Below, piece after piece: positions 54,150 through 63,654 of a DNA stretch of 64,000 nucleotides. The position numbers and the translations under genes are program-made. The notes beneath the pieces were generated by a model. That model ran no database searches and had not been told where the DNA came from. It worked only from the letters and a program-made list of their open reading frames with translations. The stretch is from Pseudomonas sp. S31 (GTDB lineage Bacteria; Pseudomonadota; Gammaproteobacteria; Pseudomonadales; Pseudomonadaceae). The DNA lies in NCBI RefSeq assembly GCF_016648105.1, contig NZ_JACVVE010000005.1:151201-215200 (forward strand). Reading direction: 5' to 3'. Positions within the stretch are counted from its first letter, which is position 1; every line of letters starts with the position of its first letter.

Positions 54150-55079
54150 TCAATGCGCGCAGCGGCTGGTATCGCCTTGTTCGGCCGGGGCCTTGCGCGC
54201 CGCCGCCAGAAGGGTCGCCAGCACGATCAGCGCAGCCCCCGCCGCCATGCGCAGGCTCGGCTGGTCGCCAAACAACCACCATGCGCCAAGGATCGCGTAG
54301 ACCGGCTCCAGCGCGATGATCATGCCAGCGGTACGCGCTTCCAGGCCTTCCAGGCTCTTGACGAACAGGAACTGCGACAACCCGGTGCAGAACACGCCCA
54401 GCAGTGCCAGATTGACCCAGTCGCTGCCGGCCAGGCTGGTGCTGCCCAGGTGGGTGAAGGCGAACGGCGCCACCAGTGCTGCGACCACCACGTTCTGCCA
54501 GAAGGCTACCTGCATGGCGTTCATGCTCGATTTGTTGCGGCGGTTGGCTACGGTCAGCAGGGCGAACGCCAGGCCCGAGCCCAGGCCCCAGAGCAGGCCG
54601 ACGGTGCCTTTGTCGAGCAGGTCGAAAGTGGGCACCACCATTACCAGGCCAGCGGTCACCATCAGCAGCAGCAAGCCTTGCACGGCCCCGATGCGCTGGC
54701 CGAACACGCCGCGTTCGATCATGGCGATGAAGGCCGGGAAGCTGGCGAAGCCCAAAGTGGCAACGGCCACACCGCCGACCTTGACGGCAATGAAGAAGGT
54801 CACCCAGTGGGTAGCCAGCAGGGCACCGGTCAGGCCCAGGATCGGCAGGTTGCGCAGGGTCAGCGCATCGAGCAGGCGGGTGCCCTTGAGCCCGGCGACG
54901 AAGCCCAGAGCGATGAAGGCGAAGGTGGCACGGCCGAAGGTGATGATGCTGGCGTCGGCCTCGATCAGGTGGCCGAGGATGCCGGTCAGGCCGAACAGCA
55001 CCGCGGCGATATGGGCCACGCACAGGGCGTTGCGGTGGCCGGTGGCAGCACCGGCTACAGGGATTGTGGTCGCGATCAT
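54150..55079 (-). CDS. EamA-family (DMT superfamily) membrane exporter
   Basis: From the ATG at 55079 (MIATTIPVAGAATG) the 309-residue protein has ten hydrophobic helices in two EamA repeats, with the motif pair LEPVYAILGAWWLFGDQPSL in the second. Longer readings run through the promoter region. Such proteins export amino acids, purines or metabolites. It is convergent with nrtR and in the same direction as the cupin regulator; the substrate is unknown. Confidence 0.88.
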   Translation of the reverse strand: MIATTIPVAGAATGHRNALCVAHIAAVLFGLTGILGHLIEADASIITFGRATFAFIALGFVAGLKGTRLLDALTLRNLPILGLTGALLATHWVTFFIAVKVGGVAVATLGFASFPAFIAMIERGVFGQRIGAVQGLLLLMVTAGLVMVVPTFDLLDKGTVGLLWGLGSGLAFALLTVANRRNKSSMNAMQVAFWQNVVVAALVAPFAFTHLGSTSLAGSDWVNLALLGVFCTGLSQFLFVKSLEGLEARTAGMIIALEPVYAILGAWWLFGDQPSLRMAAGAALIVLATLLAAARKAPAEQGDTSRCAH

Positions 55080-55370
55080 GGCAGTCAAGTCTTCACAATA
55101 AAGCGGGCGCAAGCACTCCCTACTTGGCGCGGCGCGGGTCTTCGATTCTGGGAGTTTTATAGTTAGCCCGGACGAACTGCCCGGTGCAGGGCGCCACAGC
55201 GTTGGAATTGTGAAGCGAGGCTGTTTTACTCGCGGATACCACACCGACGAGCCCACGGCGCGGGGCTGGTCGATGTGTGTATTATTTTTGTAGACAGGCT
55301 TTTGCAGCCGATTGCGGGCGACGTGTGCTTGTCCAATCGCGACATGTGCACGTGTCGCAGGGCGACAGGC

Positions 55371-55964
55371 TCAGTCGTCGCCGTAGTTCATGATCGACAG
55401 CAGGCGAATCGGCACCTGCACCAGTTGCTCGGGGCCGTGCGGGGTTTCGCCATCCAAGGTCAGGCTGTCGCCGGCCTGCATGTGGTAGAGCTGGTTACCG
55501 TGGCGGTAGACCAGTTCGCCTTCGAGCAGGTGGAGAAATTCCGTGCCGGGGTGGGCGAAGGTCGGAAACTCCTCGCTGGCGTCGTCCATGCTCACCATGT
55601 ACGCCTCGAAGTTCTTCTTCGGCCCCCTGGCGTGATTGAGCAAATGATAGGTGTGACCCTTTTCCGTACCCCGGCGCACGACCTCCAACCCTTCGCCAGC
55701 CTTTACCAGCAGGGCATTGCCATCCGGCTGGTCGTACTGGCTGAACAGCTTGGCCATTGGCATGCCCAGCACGTCGCACAGGCGGCTCAGGGTGTCGAGG
55801 CTGGTGGAGACCTGGGCGTTCTCGATCTTGCTCAGCATGCCCTGGCTGATTCCGGCGATGCGTGCCACGTCGGCAAGCTTGAGGGACTGGGCCTGACGCT
55901 GGCGCTTGATCTGCAGACCCAGGTATTGCTCCAGGCGAAGGCGCGGTTCGGTTGCGGTCGACAT
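55371..55964 (-). CDS. XRE-cupin regulator (PuuR-like)
   Basis: The 197-residue protein has a Cro/C1 HTH (KLADVARIAGISQGMLSKIE) at residues 27-50 and a C-terminal cupin_2 barrel (FAHPGTEFLHLLEGELVYRH, then MQAGDSLTLDGETPHGPEQL). This fusion is typical of PuuR-type regulators of polyamine or amino-acid genes. It is divergent from glnT (spacer about 350 bases), so it is the best local candidate to control the glnT-glx operon besides sigma-54. Confidence 0.92.
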   Translation of the reverse strand: MSTATEPRLRLEQYLGLQIKRQRQAQSLKLADVARIAGISQGMLSKIENAQVSTSLDTLSRLCDVLGMPMAKLFSQYDQPDGNALLVKAGEGLEVVRRGTEKGHTYHLLNHARGPKKNFEAYMVSMDDASEEFPTFAHPGTEFLHLLEGELVYRHGNQLYHMQAGDSLTLDGETPHGPEQLVQVPIRLLSIMNYGDD

Positions 55965-56111
55965 CGGATGTCCTGCACGGTTTCAGTTCAAGAATAAAGT
56001 TTTCGCACTGGGAATGTGCGAAAGGCGGCTGCGTTGGTCGCCTCTTTCCTCAGGTGAAAGCAAGTTTCCCATAAATACAGCAGAAAAACCTGCCTGTGTT
56101 GTGTCTTGCCT

Positions 56112-56200
56112 GTGCTGGCCTCTTCGCGGCTAAAGCCGCTCCTACACGGGGCGCGCGACTTCTGTAGGAGCGGCTTTAGCCGCGAAAGGGCCGGCACAGC
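56112..56200. repeat. Paired inverted REP elements (BIME)
   Basis: A reverse REP at 56123-56146 and a forward REP at 56163-56186, each a GCGGCT-TTA-AGCCGC type hairpin next to TGTAGGAG, separated by 16 bases, upstream of the glnT promoter. Confidence 0.85.
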
Positions 56201-56229
56201 CCACCCAAGATCATCCCCCTGAACCAGAG

Positions 56230-56246
56230 TTGGCAAGCGCATTGCA
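56230..56246 (+). promoter_or_regulatory. Sigma-54 promoter of the glnT-glxBCD operon
   Basis: TTGGCA-AGCGCA-TTGCA matches the -24 GG / -12 GC consensus (TGGCA, 6 bases, TTGCA) with exact spacing. It predicts a transcript start near 56,257, 54 bases before glnT. It also shows that a longer reading of glnT starting at 56,230 is not coding. Confidence 0.8.
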
Positions 56247-56310
56247 TTCCTGTGAGGAAAGTAAGTTTCTCATGCGGAATCAGTGCCCCTCACCCAGGAG
56301 TGATCTATCC

Positions 56311-57645
56311 ATGTTGCCAGCAGAAACCCAGCGCACCCTCGATCAGCACGGCATCAAGTACGTGCTGGCGCAGTTCGTCGATATCCATGGTTCGGCGAAG
56401 ACCAAGTCGGTGCCGGTATCGGGCCTCAAGATGGTGGCTGAAGAGGGTGCCGGCTTTGCCGGGTTCGCCATCTGCGGCATGGGCATGGAGCCCCATGGCC
56501 CTGACTTCATGGCCCGTGGCGACCTGTCCACGCTGATTCCGGTGCCCTGGCAGCCGGGCTATGGCCGGGTGGTGTGCGTGGGCCATGTCAACGGTCAGCC
56601 CTGGCCCTATGACACCCGGCATGTCCTGCAGCAACAAGTGCAGCGCCTGGCCGACAAGGGCTGGACCCTGAATACTGGCCTGGAACCTGAGTTCAGCCTG
56701 TTCCGCCGCGACGAAGGCGGCAAACTGCAACTGGTGGACGCCTCCGACAACCTCGACAAGCCGTGCTACGACTACAAAGGCCTGTCGCGCTCGCGGCTGT
56801 TCCTCGAGCGCCTGACCGAGGCGCTGCAACCGGTCGGTTTCGACATCTACCAGATCGACCACGAGGACGCCAACGGCCAGTTCGAGATCAACTACACCTA
56901 CAGCGACGCCATGGAGTCGGCCGACCGCTTCACCTTCTTCCGCATGGCCGCCGGCGAAATCGCCAACGACCTGGGGATGATCTGCTCGTTCATGCCCAAG
57001 CCCGACCCCAAGCGCGCCGGCAACGGCATGCACTTTCACCTGTCGCTGGCCAGCAGCAGCAACAAGAACCTCTTCCACGACCCATCCGACAGCAGCGGCA
57101 TGGGCCTGTCGAAACTGGCCTATCACTTCGCCGCCGGCCTGCTGGCGCACGGCCCGGCGCTGTGCGCCTTCGCCGCGCCCACGGTCAACTCCTACAAGCG
57201 CCTGGTAGTCGGCCGCTCGCTGTCCGGTGCCACCTGGGCCCCGGCCTTCGTCGCCTACGGCGCCAACAACCGCTCGGCGATGGTGCGCATTCCCTATGGC
57301 CGCCTGGAATTCCGCCTGCCGGACGCCGGCTGCAACCCCTACCTGGTGACCGCCGCGATCATCGCTGCCGGCCTCGACGGCATCGACCGCGAGCTCGACC
57401 CCGGGCAGATGTGCAACGAGAACCTCTACAACCTGAGCCTGGAAGAGATCGCCGCTCGCGGCATCACGACCCTGCCGCAGTCGCTCAAGGAAGCCGCCGA
57501 CGCCCTGGAGGCCGACCCGCTGTTCCGCGAGGTGCTCGGCGCTGAGATCGTCGATGAGTTCATCAAGCTCAAGCGCATGGAGTGGGTGGAGTACTGCCGC
57601 CACGTCTCCGACTGGGAAATCCAGCGTTACACGGAATTCTTCTGA
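56311..57645 (+). CDS. glnT: Type III glutamine synthetase family protein GlnT (or gamma-glutamylmethylamide synthetase-like)
   Basis: The 444-residue protein from ATG 56311 ([20 protein letters not shown]) has the GS beta-grasp then catalytic domain: [26 protein letters not shown] (metal ligands), [12 protein letters not shown] and [23 protein letters not shown] arginines and [14 protein letters not shown]. Proteins of this type sit with glxBCD in proteobacteria and in methylotrophs act as gamma-glutamylmethylamide synthetase of the N-methylglutamate route. It is first in the operon, behind a sigma-54 promoter, so it responds to nitrogen limitation through NtrC (inference). Confidence 0.88.
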   Translation: MLPAETQRTLDQHGIKYVLAQFVDIHGSAKTKSVPVSGLKMVAEEGAGFAGFAICGMGMEPHGPDFMARGDLSTLIPVPWQPGYGRVVCVGHVNGQPWPYDTRHVLQQQVQRLADKGWTLNTGLEPEFSLFRRDEGGKLQLVDASDNLDKPCYDYKGLSRSRLFLERLTEALQPVGFDIYQIDHEDANGQFEINYTYSDAMESADRFTFFRMAAGEIANDLGMICSFMPKPDPKRAGNGMHFHLSLASSSNKNLFHDPSDSSGMGLSKLAYHFAAGLLAHGPALCAFAAPTVNSYKRLVVGRSLSGATWAPAFVAYGANNRSAMVRIPYGRLEFRLPDAGCNPYLVTAAIIAAGLDGIDRELDPGQMCNENLYNLSLEEIAARGITTLPQSLKEAADALEADPLFREVLGAEIVDEFIKLKRMEWVEYCRHVSDWEIQRYTEFF

Positions 57646-57708
57646 TCACCCAATCCCCTGGGTGGCGCGCCATGCCGTGTCCGCCCACTGCCTAGAAGGA
57701 GTATCACC

Positions 57709-58614
57709 ATGTGTGGAATCGTAGGTCTGTACCTCAAGAAGCCTGAGCTGGAAGCCCAGCTCGGCAAGCTCTTCGAACCCATGCTCGAGGCCATGACCGA
57801 CCGTGGCCCGGACAGTGCCGGCTTCGCCATCTATGGTGACGAGGTCGCCGATGGCTGGGTCAAACTGACCCTGCAGGCGCCTGGCATCGACTACCCCTGG
57901 GCTGCCCTGATGGGCCAGCTGGAAGGCCGCCTGGGCTGCTCGCTGGACTGGTTCCAGAACGCCAGCGCCGCCGTGCTCAAGTTGCACACCAGCGAGGCAG
58001 CCGCTCGCCAAGCCCTGGCCGAGCTGGCGCCTGACCTGCGCATCATGAGCGCCGGGCAGAGCATCGAGATCCTCAAGGGCATGGGCCTGCCGGCAGAAAT
58101 CTCCAGCCGCTTCGGTCTGGCTGGCATGAAGGGCAGCCACATCATCGGCCATACCCGCATGGCCACCGAAAGCGCCGTGACCATGGAAGGCAGCCACCCG
58201 TTCTCCACCGGCGCCGACCTGTGCCTGGTGCACAACGGCTCGCTGTCCAACCACTTCCGCCTGCGTCAGGAACTCAAGCGCGAAGGTATCCATTTCGAAA
58301 CCGACAACGACACCGAAGTGGCCGCCGGCTACCTGACCTGGCGCCTGCAACAGGGCGACAGCCTGGCGAAGGCCCTGGATGGTGCATTGGAAGACCTCGA
58401 CGGCTTCTTCACCTTCGCCATCGGCACCCGCAATGGCTTCGCGGTGATCCGCGACCCGATCGCCTGCAAGCCGGCGGTACTGGCCGAAACCGACGACTAC
58501 GTGGCCATGGCCTCGGAATACCAGGCCCTGGCCAGCCTGCCGGGCATCGACAAGGCCAAGGTCTGGGAGCCGGCGCCGGCCACCCTGTACGTCTGGGAAC
58601 GCGAGAGCGCCTGA
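57709..58614 (+). CDS. glxB: GlxB, class II glutamine amidotransferase subunit
   Basis: The 301-residue protein starts MCGIVGLYLKKPELEAQLGK with C2 as the N-terminal nucleophile (after Met removal) and the class II amidotransferase motifs TDRGPDSAG, GHTRMATESAV, LVHNGSLSNHF and ETDNDTEVAAG. This is the glutaminase-like subunit of the GlxBCD complex, equivalent to MgsA of N-methylglutamate synthase. AAGGAG precedes the ATG by eight bases; it follows glnT by 63 bases. Confidence 0.92.
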   Translation: MCGIVGLYLKKPELEAQLGKLFEPMLEAMTDRGPDSAGFAIYGDEVADGWVKLTLQAPGIDYPWAALMGQLEGRLGCSLDWFQNASAAVLKLHTSEAAARQALAELAPDLRIMSAGQSIEILKGMGLPAEISSRFGLAGMKGSHIIGHTRMATESAVTMEGSHPFSTGADLCLVHNGSLSNHFRLRQELKREGIHFETDNDTEVAAGYLTWRLQQGDSLAKALDGALEDLDGFFTFAIGTRNGFAVIRDPIACKPAVLAETDDYVAMASEYQALASLPGIDKAKVWEPAPATLYVWERESA

Positions 58615-58640
58615 CCCTCACTGAATCTGCGGAGACTTGC

Positions 58641-59315
58641 ATGAACACGATCGACCTTTCCAGCACTTCGGTGCGCGAACTCAACCAAGCCTTGCACGGT
58701 GAAGTACAGGGCAGCGAGTGGCAGGTCAGCCACCCGGACGGCAAGCACAACCTGGCCGTGGGCATCGACCAGGCAGTGACGGTGGATATCGACGGCCACG
58801 CCGGCTACTACTGCGCCGGTATGAACCAGCAGGCCAACATCACCGTGCACGGCAACGTCGGCGTTGGCGTAGCCGAGAACATGATGTCCGGTTCGGTACG
58901 GGTCAAGGGCAGCGCCTCCCAGGCCGCCGGTGCCACCGCCCATGGCGGGCTGCTGGTGATCGAGGGCGATGCTGGCGCGCGTTGCGGTATTTCCATGAAA
59001 GGCGTGGATATCGTGGTGGGCGGCAGCATCGGCCACATGAGCTGCTTCATGGGCCAGGCCGGGCGCCTGGTGGTGTGCGGCGATGCCGGCGATGCCCTGG
59101 GCGATTCGCTGTACGAGGTGCGCATCTACGTCAAGGGTTCGGTCAAGTCGCTGGGTTCGGACTGCATCGAGAAGGAAATGCGCGCCGAGCACATCCAGGA
59201 GCTGCAGGCCCTGCTCGACGAGGCAGGCCTGGCGCACCACGCCGCGGATTTCAAACGCTATGGCTCGGCCCGCGAGCTGTACAACTTCAAAGTCGACAAC
59301 GCCAGCGCGTACTGA
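58641..59315 (+). CDS. glxC: GlxC, GXGXG-domain subunit
   Basis: The 224-residue protein (MNTIDLSSTSVRELNQALHG) consists of a right-handed beta-helix of glycine repeats (GMNQQANITVHGNVGVGVAE, GGLLVIEGDAGARCGISMKG, HMSCFMGQAGRLVVCGDAGD), the GltB C-terminal GXGXG domain found as a separate subunit in Glx/Mgs complexes. It lies between glxB and glxD with gaps of 26 and 15 bases. Confidence 0.93.
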   Translation: MNTIDLSSTSVRELNQALHGEVQGSEWQVSHPDGKHNLAVGIDQAVTVDIDGHAGYYCAGMNQQANITVHGNVGVGVAENMMSGSVRVKGSASQAAGATAHGGLLVIEGDAGARCGISMKGVDIVVGGSIGHMSCFMGQAGRLVVCGDAGDALGDSLYEVRIYVKGSVKSLGSDCIEKEMRAEHIQELQALLDEAGLAHHAADFKRYGSARELYNFKVDNASAY

Positions 59316-59330
59316 TCAAGGAGCATCCCC

Positions 59331-60656
59331 ATGAGCGAGCAATTCCCCCCGGTACTGCGTGAGTCGGCCACCTTCGATCGCCTGACCATCCAGGAAATCC
59401 AGCGCGCCGCCGAAACCGGCATCTACGACATCCGTGGCGGTGGCACCAAACGCCGTGTGCCGCACTTCGACGACCTGCTGCTGCTGGGCGCCAGCGTGTC
59501 GCGCTATCCGCTCGAAGGCTACCGCGAGAAGTGCGGCACCGACGTGGTGCTGGGCACGCGCTTCGCCAAGAAGCCGATCCACCTGAAGATCCCGGTGACC
59601 ATCGCCGGCATGAGCTTCGGCGCGCTGTCGGCCAATGCCAAGGAAGCCCTGGGCCGTGGCGCGACCATCGCCGGCACCAGCACCACCACCGGTGACGGTG
59701 GCATGACCCCGGAAGAACGCGGCCAGTCGCAGCACCTGGTGTACCAGTATCTGCCGTCGCGCTATGGCATGAACCCCGACGACCTGCGTAAGGCCGATGC
59801 CATCGAGATCGTCCTTGGCCAGGGTGCCAAGCCGGGCGGCGGCGGCATGCTGCTGGGCATGAAGGTGACCGAGCGGGTCGCTGGCATGCGCACCTTGCCG
59901 ATCGGTGTCGACCAGCGTAGCGCCTGCCGTCATCCGGACTGGACCGGCCCGGACGACCTGGCGATCAAGATTGCCGAGCTGCGCGAGATCACCGACTGGG
60001 AAAAGCCCATCTACGTGAAGATCGGTGCCAGCCGCCCGTATTACGACGTCAAGCTGGCGGTCAAGGCCGGTGCTGACGTGATCGTGCTCGACGGTATGCA
60101 GGGGGGCACTGCGGCCACCCAGGAAGTGTTCATCGAGCACGTCGGCATCCCCATCCTGCCGGCCATTCCACAAGCCGTGCAGGCCCTGCAGGAAATGGGC
60201 ATGCACCGCAAGGTGCAATTGATCGTCTCGGGCGGTATCCGCAACGGCGCCGATGTGGCCAAGGCCATGGCGCTCGGTGCCGATGCCGTGGCGATCGGCA
60301 CGGCGGCGCTGATCGCCCTGGGCGACAACCACCCGCGCCTGGACAGCGAACTGAAGAAGATCGGCTCGGCCGCCGGCTTCTATGACGACTGGCAGAACGG
60401 CCGTGACCCGGCCGGCATCACCACCCAGGACCCGGAACTGGCCAAGCGCCTGCACCCGGAGGAGGCCGGCCGCCGCCTGGCCAACTACCTGCGGGTGCTG
60501 GTGCTGGAGGCGCAGACCATGGCCCGAGCCTGCGGCAAGTCGCACCTGCACAACCTCGACCCCGAGGACCTGGTGGCGCTGACCGTCGAAGCGGCGGCCA
60601 TGGCGCGGGTGCCGTTGGCCGGTACCGCCTGGGTGCCGGGGCAGGTGCAGTACTGA
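59331..60656 (+). CDS. glxD: GlxD, FMN-binding glutamate synthase-like subunit
   Basis: The 441-residue protein carries the central FMN barrel of glutamate synthase: PVTIAGMSFGALSANAKEAL, TTTGDGGMTPEER, VLGQGAKPGGGGMLLGMKV and DVIVLDGMQGGTAATQEVFI. No Fe-S cysteine cluster like full GltB is obvious. It should form the synthase active site with GlxB and GlxC, transferring an amino or alkylamino group to 2-oxoglutarate. AAGGAG precedes the ATG by seven bases. Confidence 0.92.
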   Translation: MSEQFPPVLRESATFDRLTIQEIQRAAETGIYDIRGGGTKRRVPHFDDLLLLGASVSRYPLEGYREKCGTDVVLGTRFAKKPIHLKIPVTIAGMSFGALSANAKEALGRGATIAGTSTTTGDGGMTPEERGQSQHLVYQYLPSRYGMNPDDLRKADAIEIVLGQGAKPGGGGMLLGMKVTERVAGMRTLPIGVDQRSACRHPDWTGPDDLAIKIAELREITDWEKPIYVKIGASRPYYDVKLAVKAGADVIVLDGMQGGTAATQEVFIEHVGIPILPAIPQAVQALQEMGMHRKVQLIVSGGIRNGADVAKAMALGADAVAIGTAALIALGDNHPRLDSELKKIGSAAGFYDDWQNGRDPAGITTQDPELAKRLHPEEAGRRLANYLRVLVLEAQTMARACGKSHLHNLDPEDLVALTVEAAAMARVPLAGTAWVPGQVQY

Positions 60657-60688
60657 TCCATTGGTGATTGGGGCCGCGTTGCGGCCCA

Positions 60689-60771
60689 TCGCGGCGCAAG
60701 GCCGCTCCTACCGGGGAACGCATCGTCCGAGCCATGCGCGATCCCCTGTAGGAGCGGCCTTGCGCCGCGAA
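60689..60771. repeat. Paired inverted REP elements (BIME)
   Basis: Reverse REP at 60689-60711 and forward REP at 60747-60771 around a 35-base spacer, in the glxD-amt gap. May modulate transcript stability between the two genes. Confidence 0.85.
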
Positions 60772-60821
60772 GGGCTGCAACGCAGCCCCAGCCCACCCAC
60801 CTTCCGCACAGGAGTGACTCC

Positions 60822-62123
60822 ATGAAGCTTGCCCTCGCTGTTGTGTTGTTCGCATTGACGCCGTTGGCCCACGCTGCCGAACCCACCCTCGATACCGGCA
60901 ATACCGCCTGGATGATCTGCGCGGCGATGTTCGTGCTGATGATGTGCATCCCCGGCCTTGCGCTGTTCTATGGTGGCATGGTGCGGGCGAAGAACTTCCT
61001 CTCGGTGTTCACCCAGCTGTTCGCCGTGGCCGGGGTCATCGGTATCCTCTGGGTCTTGTTCGGCTACAGCCTGGTGGTCGACACCACCGGCATGGTCGCG
61101 GGCGAGCTGACGTGGAACAGCTTCATCGGTGGCCTGGACAAGGCGCTGATGCTGAACATCGGCCACGACAGCCTGGTCGGGACCATCCCCGAGGGGGTGT
61201 TCGCGGTGTTCCAGCTGACCTTCGCCATCATCACCCCGGCGCTGATAGCGGGTGGTTTTGCCGAGCGCATGAAGTTCAGCGCCTCGCTGTTGTTCATGGT
61301 GGCCTGGTTCATCCTGGTGTACGCGCCGGTCGCGCACATGGTCTGGGGCGGGCCGGGGGCGTTGATGGTCGACTGGGGCGTGCTCGACTTTGCCGGTGGC
61401 ACCGCGGTGCACATCAACTCGGGCGTCGCGGCCCTGGCGGCCGCCCTGATGCTCGGCAAGCGCAAAGGCTACCCGCAGGTGGCGATGCCGCCCCACAACC
61501 TGGGCTTCACCCTGGTCGGCGCGGGGCTGCTATGGGTCGGCTGGTTCGGCTTCAACGTCGGGTCCGGGCTCGCCGCCAACGAAGGGGCAGGGGTGGTGAT
61601 GCTGGCGACCATGGTCGCGGCCTGTGCCGGGATCGTCGGCTGGTTGCTCAGCGAAAAGCTCATGCATGGCCGGCCTACCGCATTGGGCGCCGCTTCCGGC
61701 GCACTGGCCGGGCTGGTCGGCATCACCCCGGCGTGCGCCTTCGTCGGGCCCTTGGGAGCGGTGGTGATCGGCTTGCTGACCGGGGCCATATGCTTCCTTG
61801 GCGTGACCCGGCTGAAGCAGGCGCTGGGGTATGACGACAGTCTCGACGTATTCGGGCTGCATGGGATTGGCGGCATCGTTGGCGCGATACTGACCGGGGT
61901 GTTCGCCGCGCCTGCGCTGGGGGGATACGTGGAAGGTGTGGCGCCGGTGGCGCAAGTGCTGGTGCAGCTCAAGGGGGTGGCGTTCACCTTCGTCTATTGC
62001 TTCGTGGTGAGCCTGGCGATTCTGGGGACGTTGAAACTGGTGATCGGCTTGCGGGCCAGCCGGGAGGAAGAGGAGCAGGGGTTGGATCTGGCCGAGCACA
62101 ATGAGCGGGCTTACAACCTGTAA
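60822..62123 (+). CDS. amt: AmtB-type ammonium transporter
   Basis: The 433-residue protein has a signal peptide (MKLALAVVLFALTPLAHA), then eleven helices with the Amt signatures ALFYGGMVRAKNFLSV, GFAERMKFSASLLFMV, VHINSGVAALAAALMLGKRK and FGLHGIGGIVGAILTGVFA (pore histidine). It moves ammonium or methylammonium into the cell. Its position after glnT-glxBCD supports a role in scavenging ammonium or methylamine. No glnK is beside it. CACAGGAG is seven bases before the ATG; a REP pair separates it from glxD. Confidence 0.95.
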   Translation: MKLALAVVLFALTPLAHAAEPTLDTGNTAWMICAAMFVLMMCIPGLALFYGGMVRAKNFLSVFTQLFAVAGVIGILWVLFGYSLVVDTTGMVAGELTWNSFIGGLDKALMLNIGHDSLVGTIPEGVFAVFQLTFAIITPALIAGGFAERMKFSASLLFMVAWFILVYAPVAHMVWGGPGALMVDWGVLDFAGGTAVHINSGVAALAAALMLGKRKGYPQVAMPPHNLGFTLVGAGLLWVGWFGFNVGSGLAANEGAGVVMLATMVAACAGIVGWLLSEKLMHGRPTALGAASGALAGLVGITPACAFVGPLGAVVIGLLTGAICFLGVTRLKQALGYDDSLDVFGLHGIGGIVGAILTGVFAAPALGGYVEGVAPVAQVLVQLKGVAFTFVYCFVVSLAILGTLKLVIGLRASREEEEQGLDLAEHNERAYNL

Positions 62124-62148
62124 GTGATGGGTTGCCCGTGCTGGCCTC

Positions 62149-62211
62149 TTCGCGGGTAAACCCGCTCCTACAGGGTCTCATTGCCTCTGTAGGAGCGGGT
62201 TCACCCGCGAA
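62149..62211. repeat. Paired inverted REP elements (BIME)
   Basis: Reverse REP 62149-62172 and forward REP 62188-62211 with a 15-base spacer, between the convergent amt and permease genes; likely acts as bidirectional terminator. Confidence 0.85.
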
Positions 62212-62241
62212 GAGGCCAGTACAGGCACCATCAACCTCTGA

Positions 62242-63654
62242 TCAACTGCCCATCGCCAACTTGGCACTCACCTGCCGACGACGATACGCACTGTCGCGGC
62301 TCGCCAGCCACCAGTACAGCGGCGAGGTGATCACCAGGCCCACCAGCCACGACAGGTCGGCACCGTTGATATGCTCGGAAATCGGCCCGACATACAGCGG
62401 GGTGTTCATGAAAGGAATCTGCACCACGATCCCCACCGCGTAGGCGATCAGCGCCTGCGGGTTGTAACGGCCATAGATCCCGCCATCGACCTTGAAGATC
62501 GACTGGATGTCGTAGTCGCCCTTGTGGATCACATAGAAGTCGATCAGGTTGATCGCGGTCCACGGCACCAGCACCACCAGCAGCACCAGCACCATGTCGA
62601 CGAAGTGGCCGATGAAGTCCGCCGAGGCGAATACTGCCACCACGCAGCAGGCCGCCAGCACGATCAGCGACAGCACTGCACGGCTCTTGGCGGTGGGGAT
62701 CCAGCGGTAGGCGAAGGTCTGCACCAGGGTGATGATCGACAGCACCGCGCCATACAGGTTGAGCGCGTTGTGGCTGATCACGCTGAGCAGGAACAGCACC
62801 AGCATGATCGGGCCAAGGGTACCGGTAGCCAGTTTGACCGCGTCCATGGTGTCCATGCCGGCCGGGATCGCCAGCACCGCCACGGCGCCGAAGATGAACG
62901 ACAGGCTCGAGCCCAGGGCCGAGCCCAGGTAGGTGGTCCAGAAGGTCGAGCTGACCTTGACGTCGGCGGGCAGGTAGCGCGAGTAGTCCGATACGTAGGG
63001 GGCGAAGGCGATCTGCCACAGCGCCGCCAGCGATACGGTGGCCAGCCAGCCGGCCAGGTTGAAGCCGCCGCGGGTCAGGAAGTCGTCGCTCTGCACATGG
63101 CTGAAGATGTAGCCGAAACCGACCACGATGCCGATGCCCAGCACCCAGGTGCCGATGCGGTTGAGCACGTGGATGAAGCGGTAGCCGATGATGCCGATGA
63201 TCCCCGAGCCCAGCGCGCCGACGACGATGCCCACCGGTACTGGCACGGCCTCTACCACGCCATGCAGCGATTTACCGGCCAGTACGATGTTGGAGGCGAA
63301 GAAGCCGATGTACATCACCCCGGCGATCACCACCACCAGCAGGGCACCGAGCGAGCCGAACTGGGCACGGCTCTGGATCATCTGCGGGATGCCCATCTGC
63401 GGGCCCTGGGCCGAATGCAGCGCCATCAGCACGCCGCCGAGCAGGTGGCCGACCAGGATGGCGACCACGCCCCATACCAGGTTCAGGTGAAACAGCTGCA
63501 CGCCGAGCGCGCCGGTGACGATGGGCAACGGCGCGATGTTGCCGCCGAACCACAGGGTGAACAGATCCCTTACCTTTCCATGGCGGTCTTGCGGCGGCAC
63601 GTAGCCGATCGTGTGTTTTTCTATGAGGGGTGCCGTATTGGCTGCACTGGTCAT
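62242..63654 (-). CDS. NCS1-family (purine/cytosine/allantoin-type) permease
   Basis: From ATG 63654 (MTSAANTAPLIEKHTIGYVP, with GGAG seven bases upstream) the 470-residue protein has about twelve hydrophobic helices and the NCS1 signs WFGGNIAPLPIVTGALG, ARSQFG-like IQSRAQFGSLGALL, DYSRYLPADV and the PWTAINLIDFYVIHKG loop. It imports nucleobases, hydantoins or related nitrogen sources. It is convergent with amt, and a sigma-54-like site lies upstream, matching a nitrogen-scavenging role. The substrate cannot be read from the sequence. Confidence 0.9.
   Translation of the reverse strand: MTSAANTAPLIEKHTIGYVPPQDRHGKVRDLFTLWFGGNIAPLPIVTGALGVQLFHLNLVWGVVAILVGHLLGGVLMALHSAQGPQMGIPQMIQSRAQFGSLGALLVVVIAGVMYIGFFASNIVLAGKSLHGVVEAVPVPVGIVVGALGSGIIGIIGYRFIHVLNRIGTWVLGIGIVVGFGYIFSHVQSDDFLTRGGFNLAGWLATVSLAALWQIAFAPYVSDYSRYLPADVKVSSTFWTTYLGSALGSSLSFIFGAVAVLAIPAGMDTMDAVKLATGTLGPIMLVLFLLSVISHNALNLYGAVLSIITLVQTFAYRWIPTAKSRAVLSLIVLAACCVVAVFASADFIGHFVDMVLVLLVVLVPWTAINLIDFYVIHKGDYDIQSIFKVDGGIYGRYNPQALIAYAVGIVVQIPFMNTPLYVGPISEHINGADLSWLVGLVITSPLYWWLASRDSAYRRRQVSAKLAMGS

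Noticed and set aside
56305..57603. Long reverse-strand open frame opposite glnT
   Set aside because: Typical GC-rich antisense shadow, rich in His/Gly/Val/Ala, with no domain; glnT is clearly the gene.
60657..60821. Possible sigma-54 site before amt (TTGGGGCCGCGTTGCGG)
   Set aside because: The -24 element lacks the TGGCA core and the spacing is off; it overlaps the REP pair.
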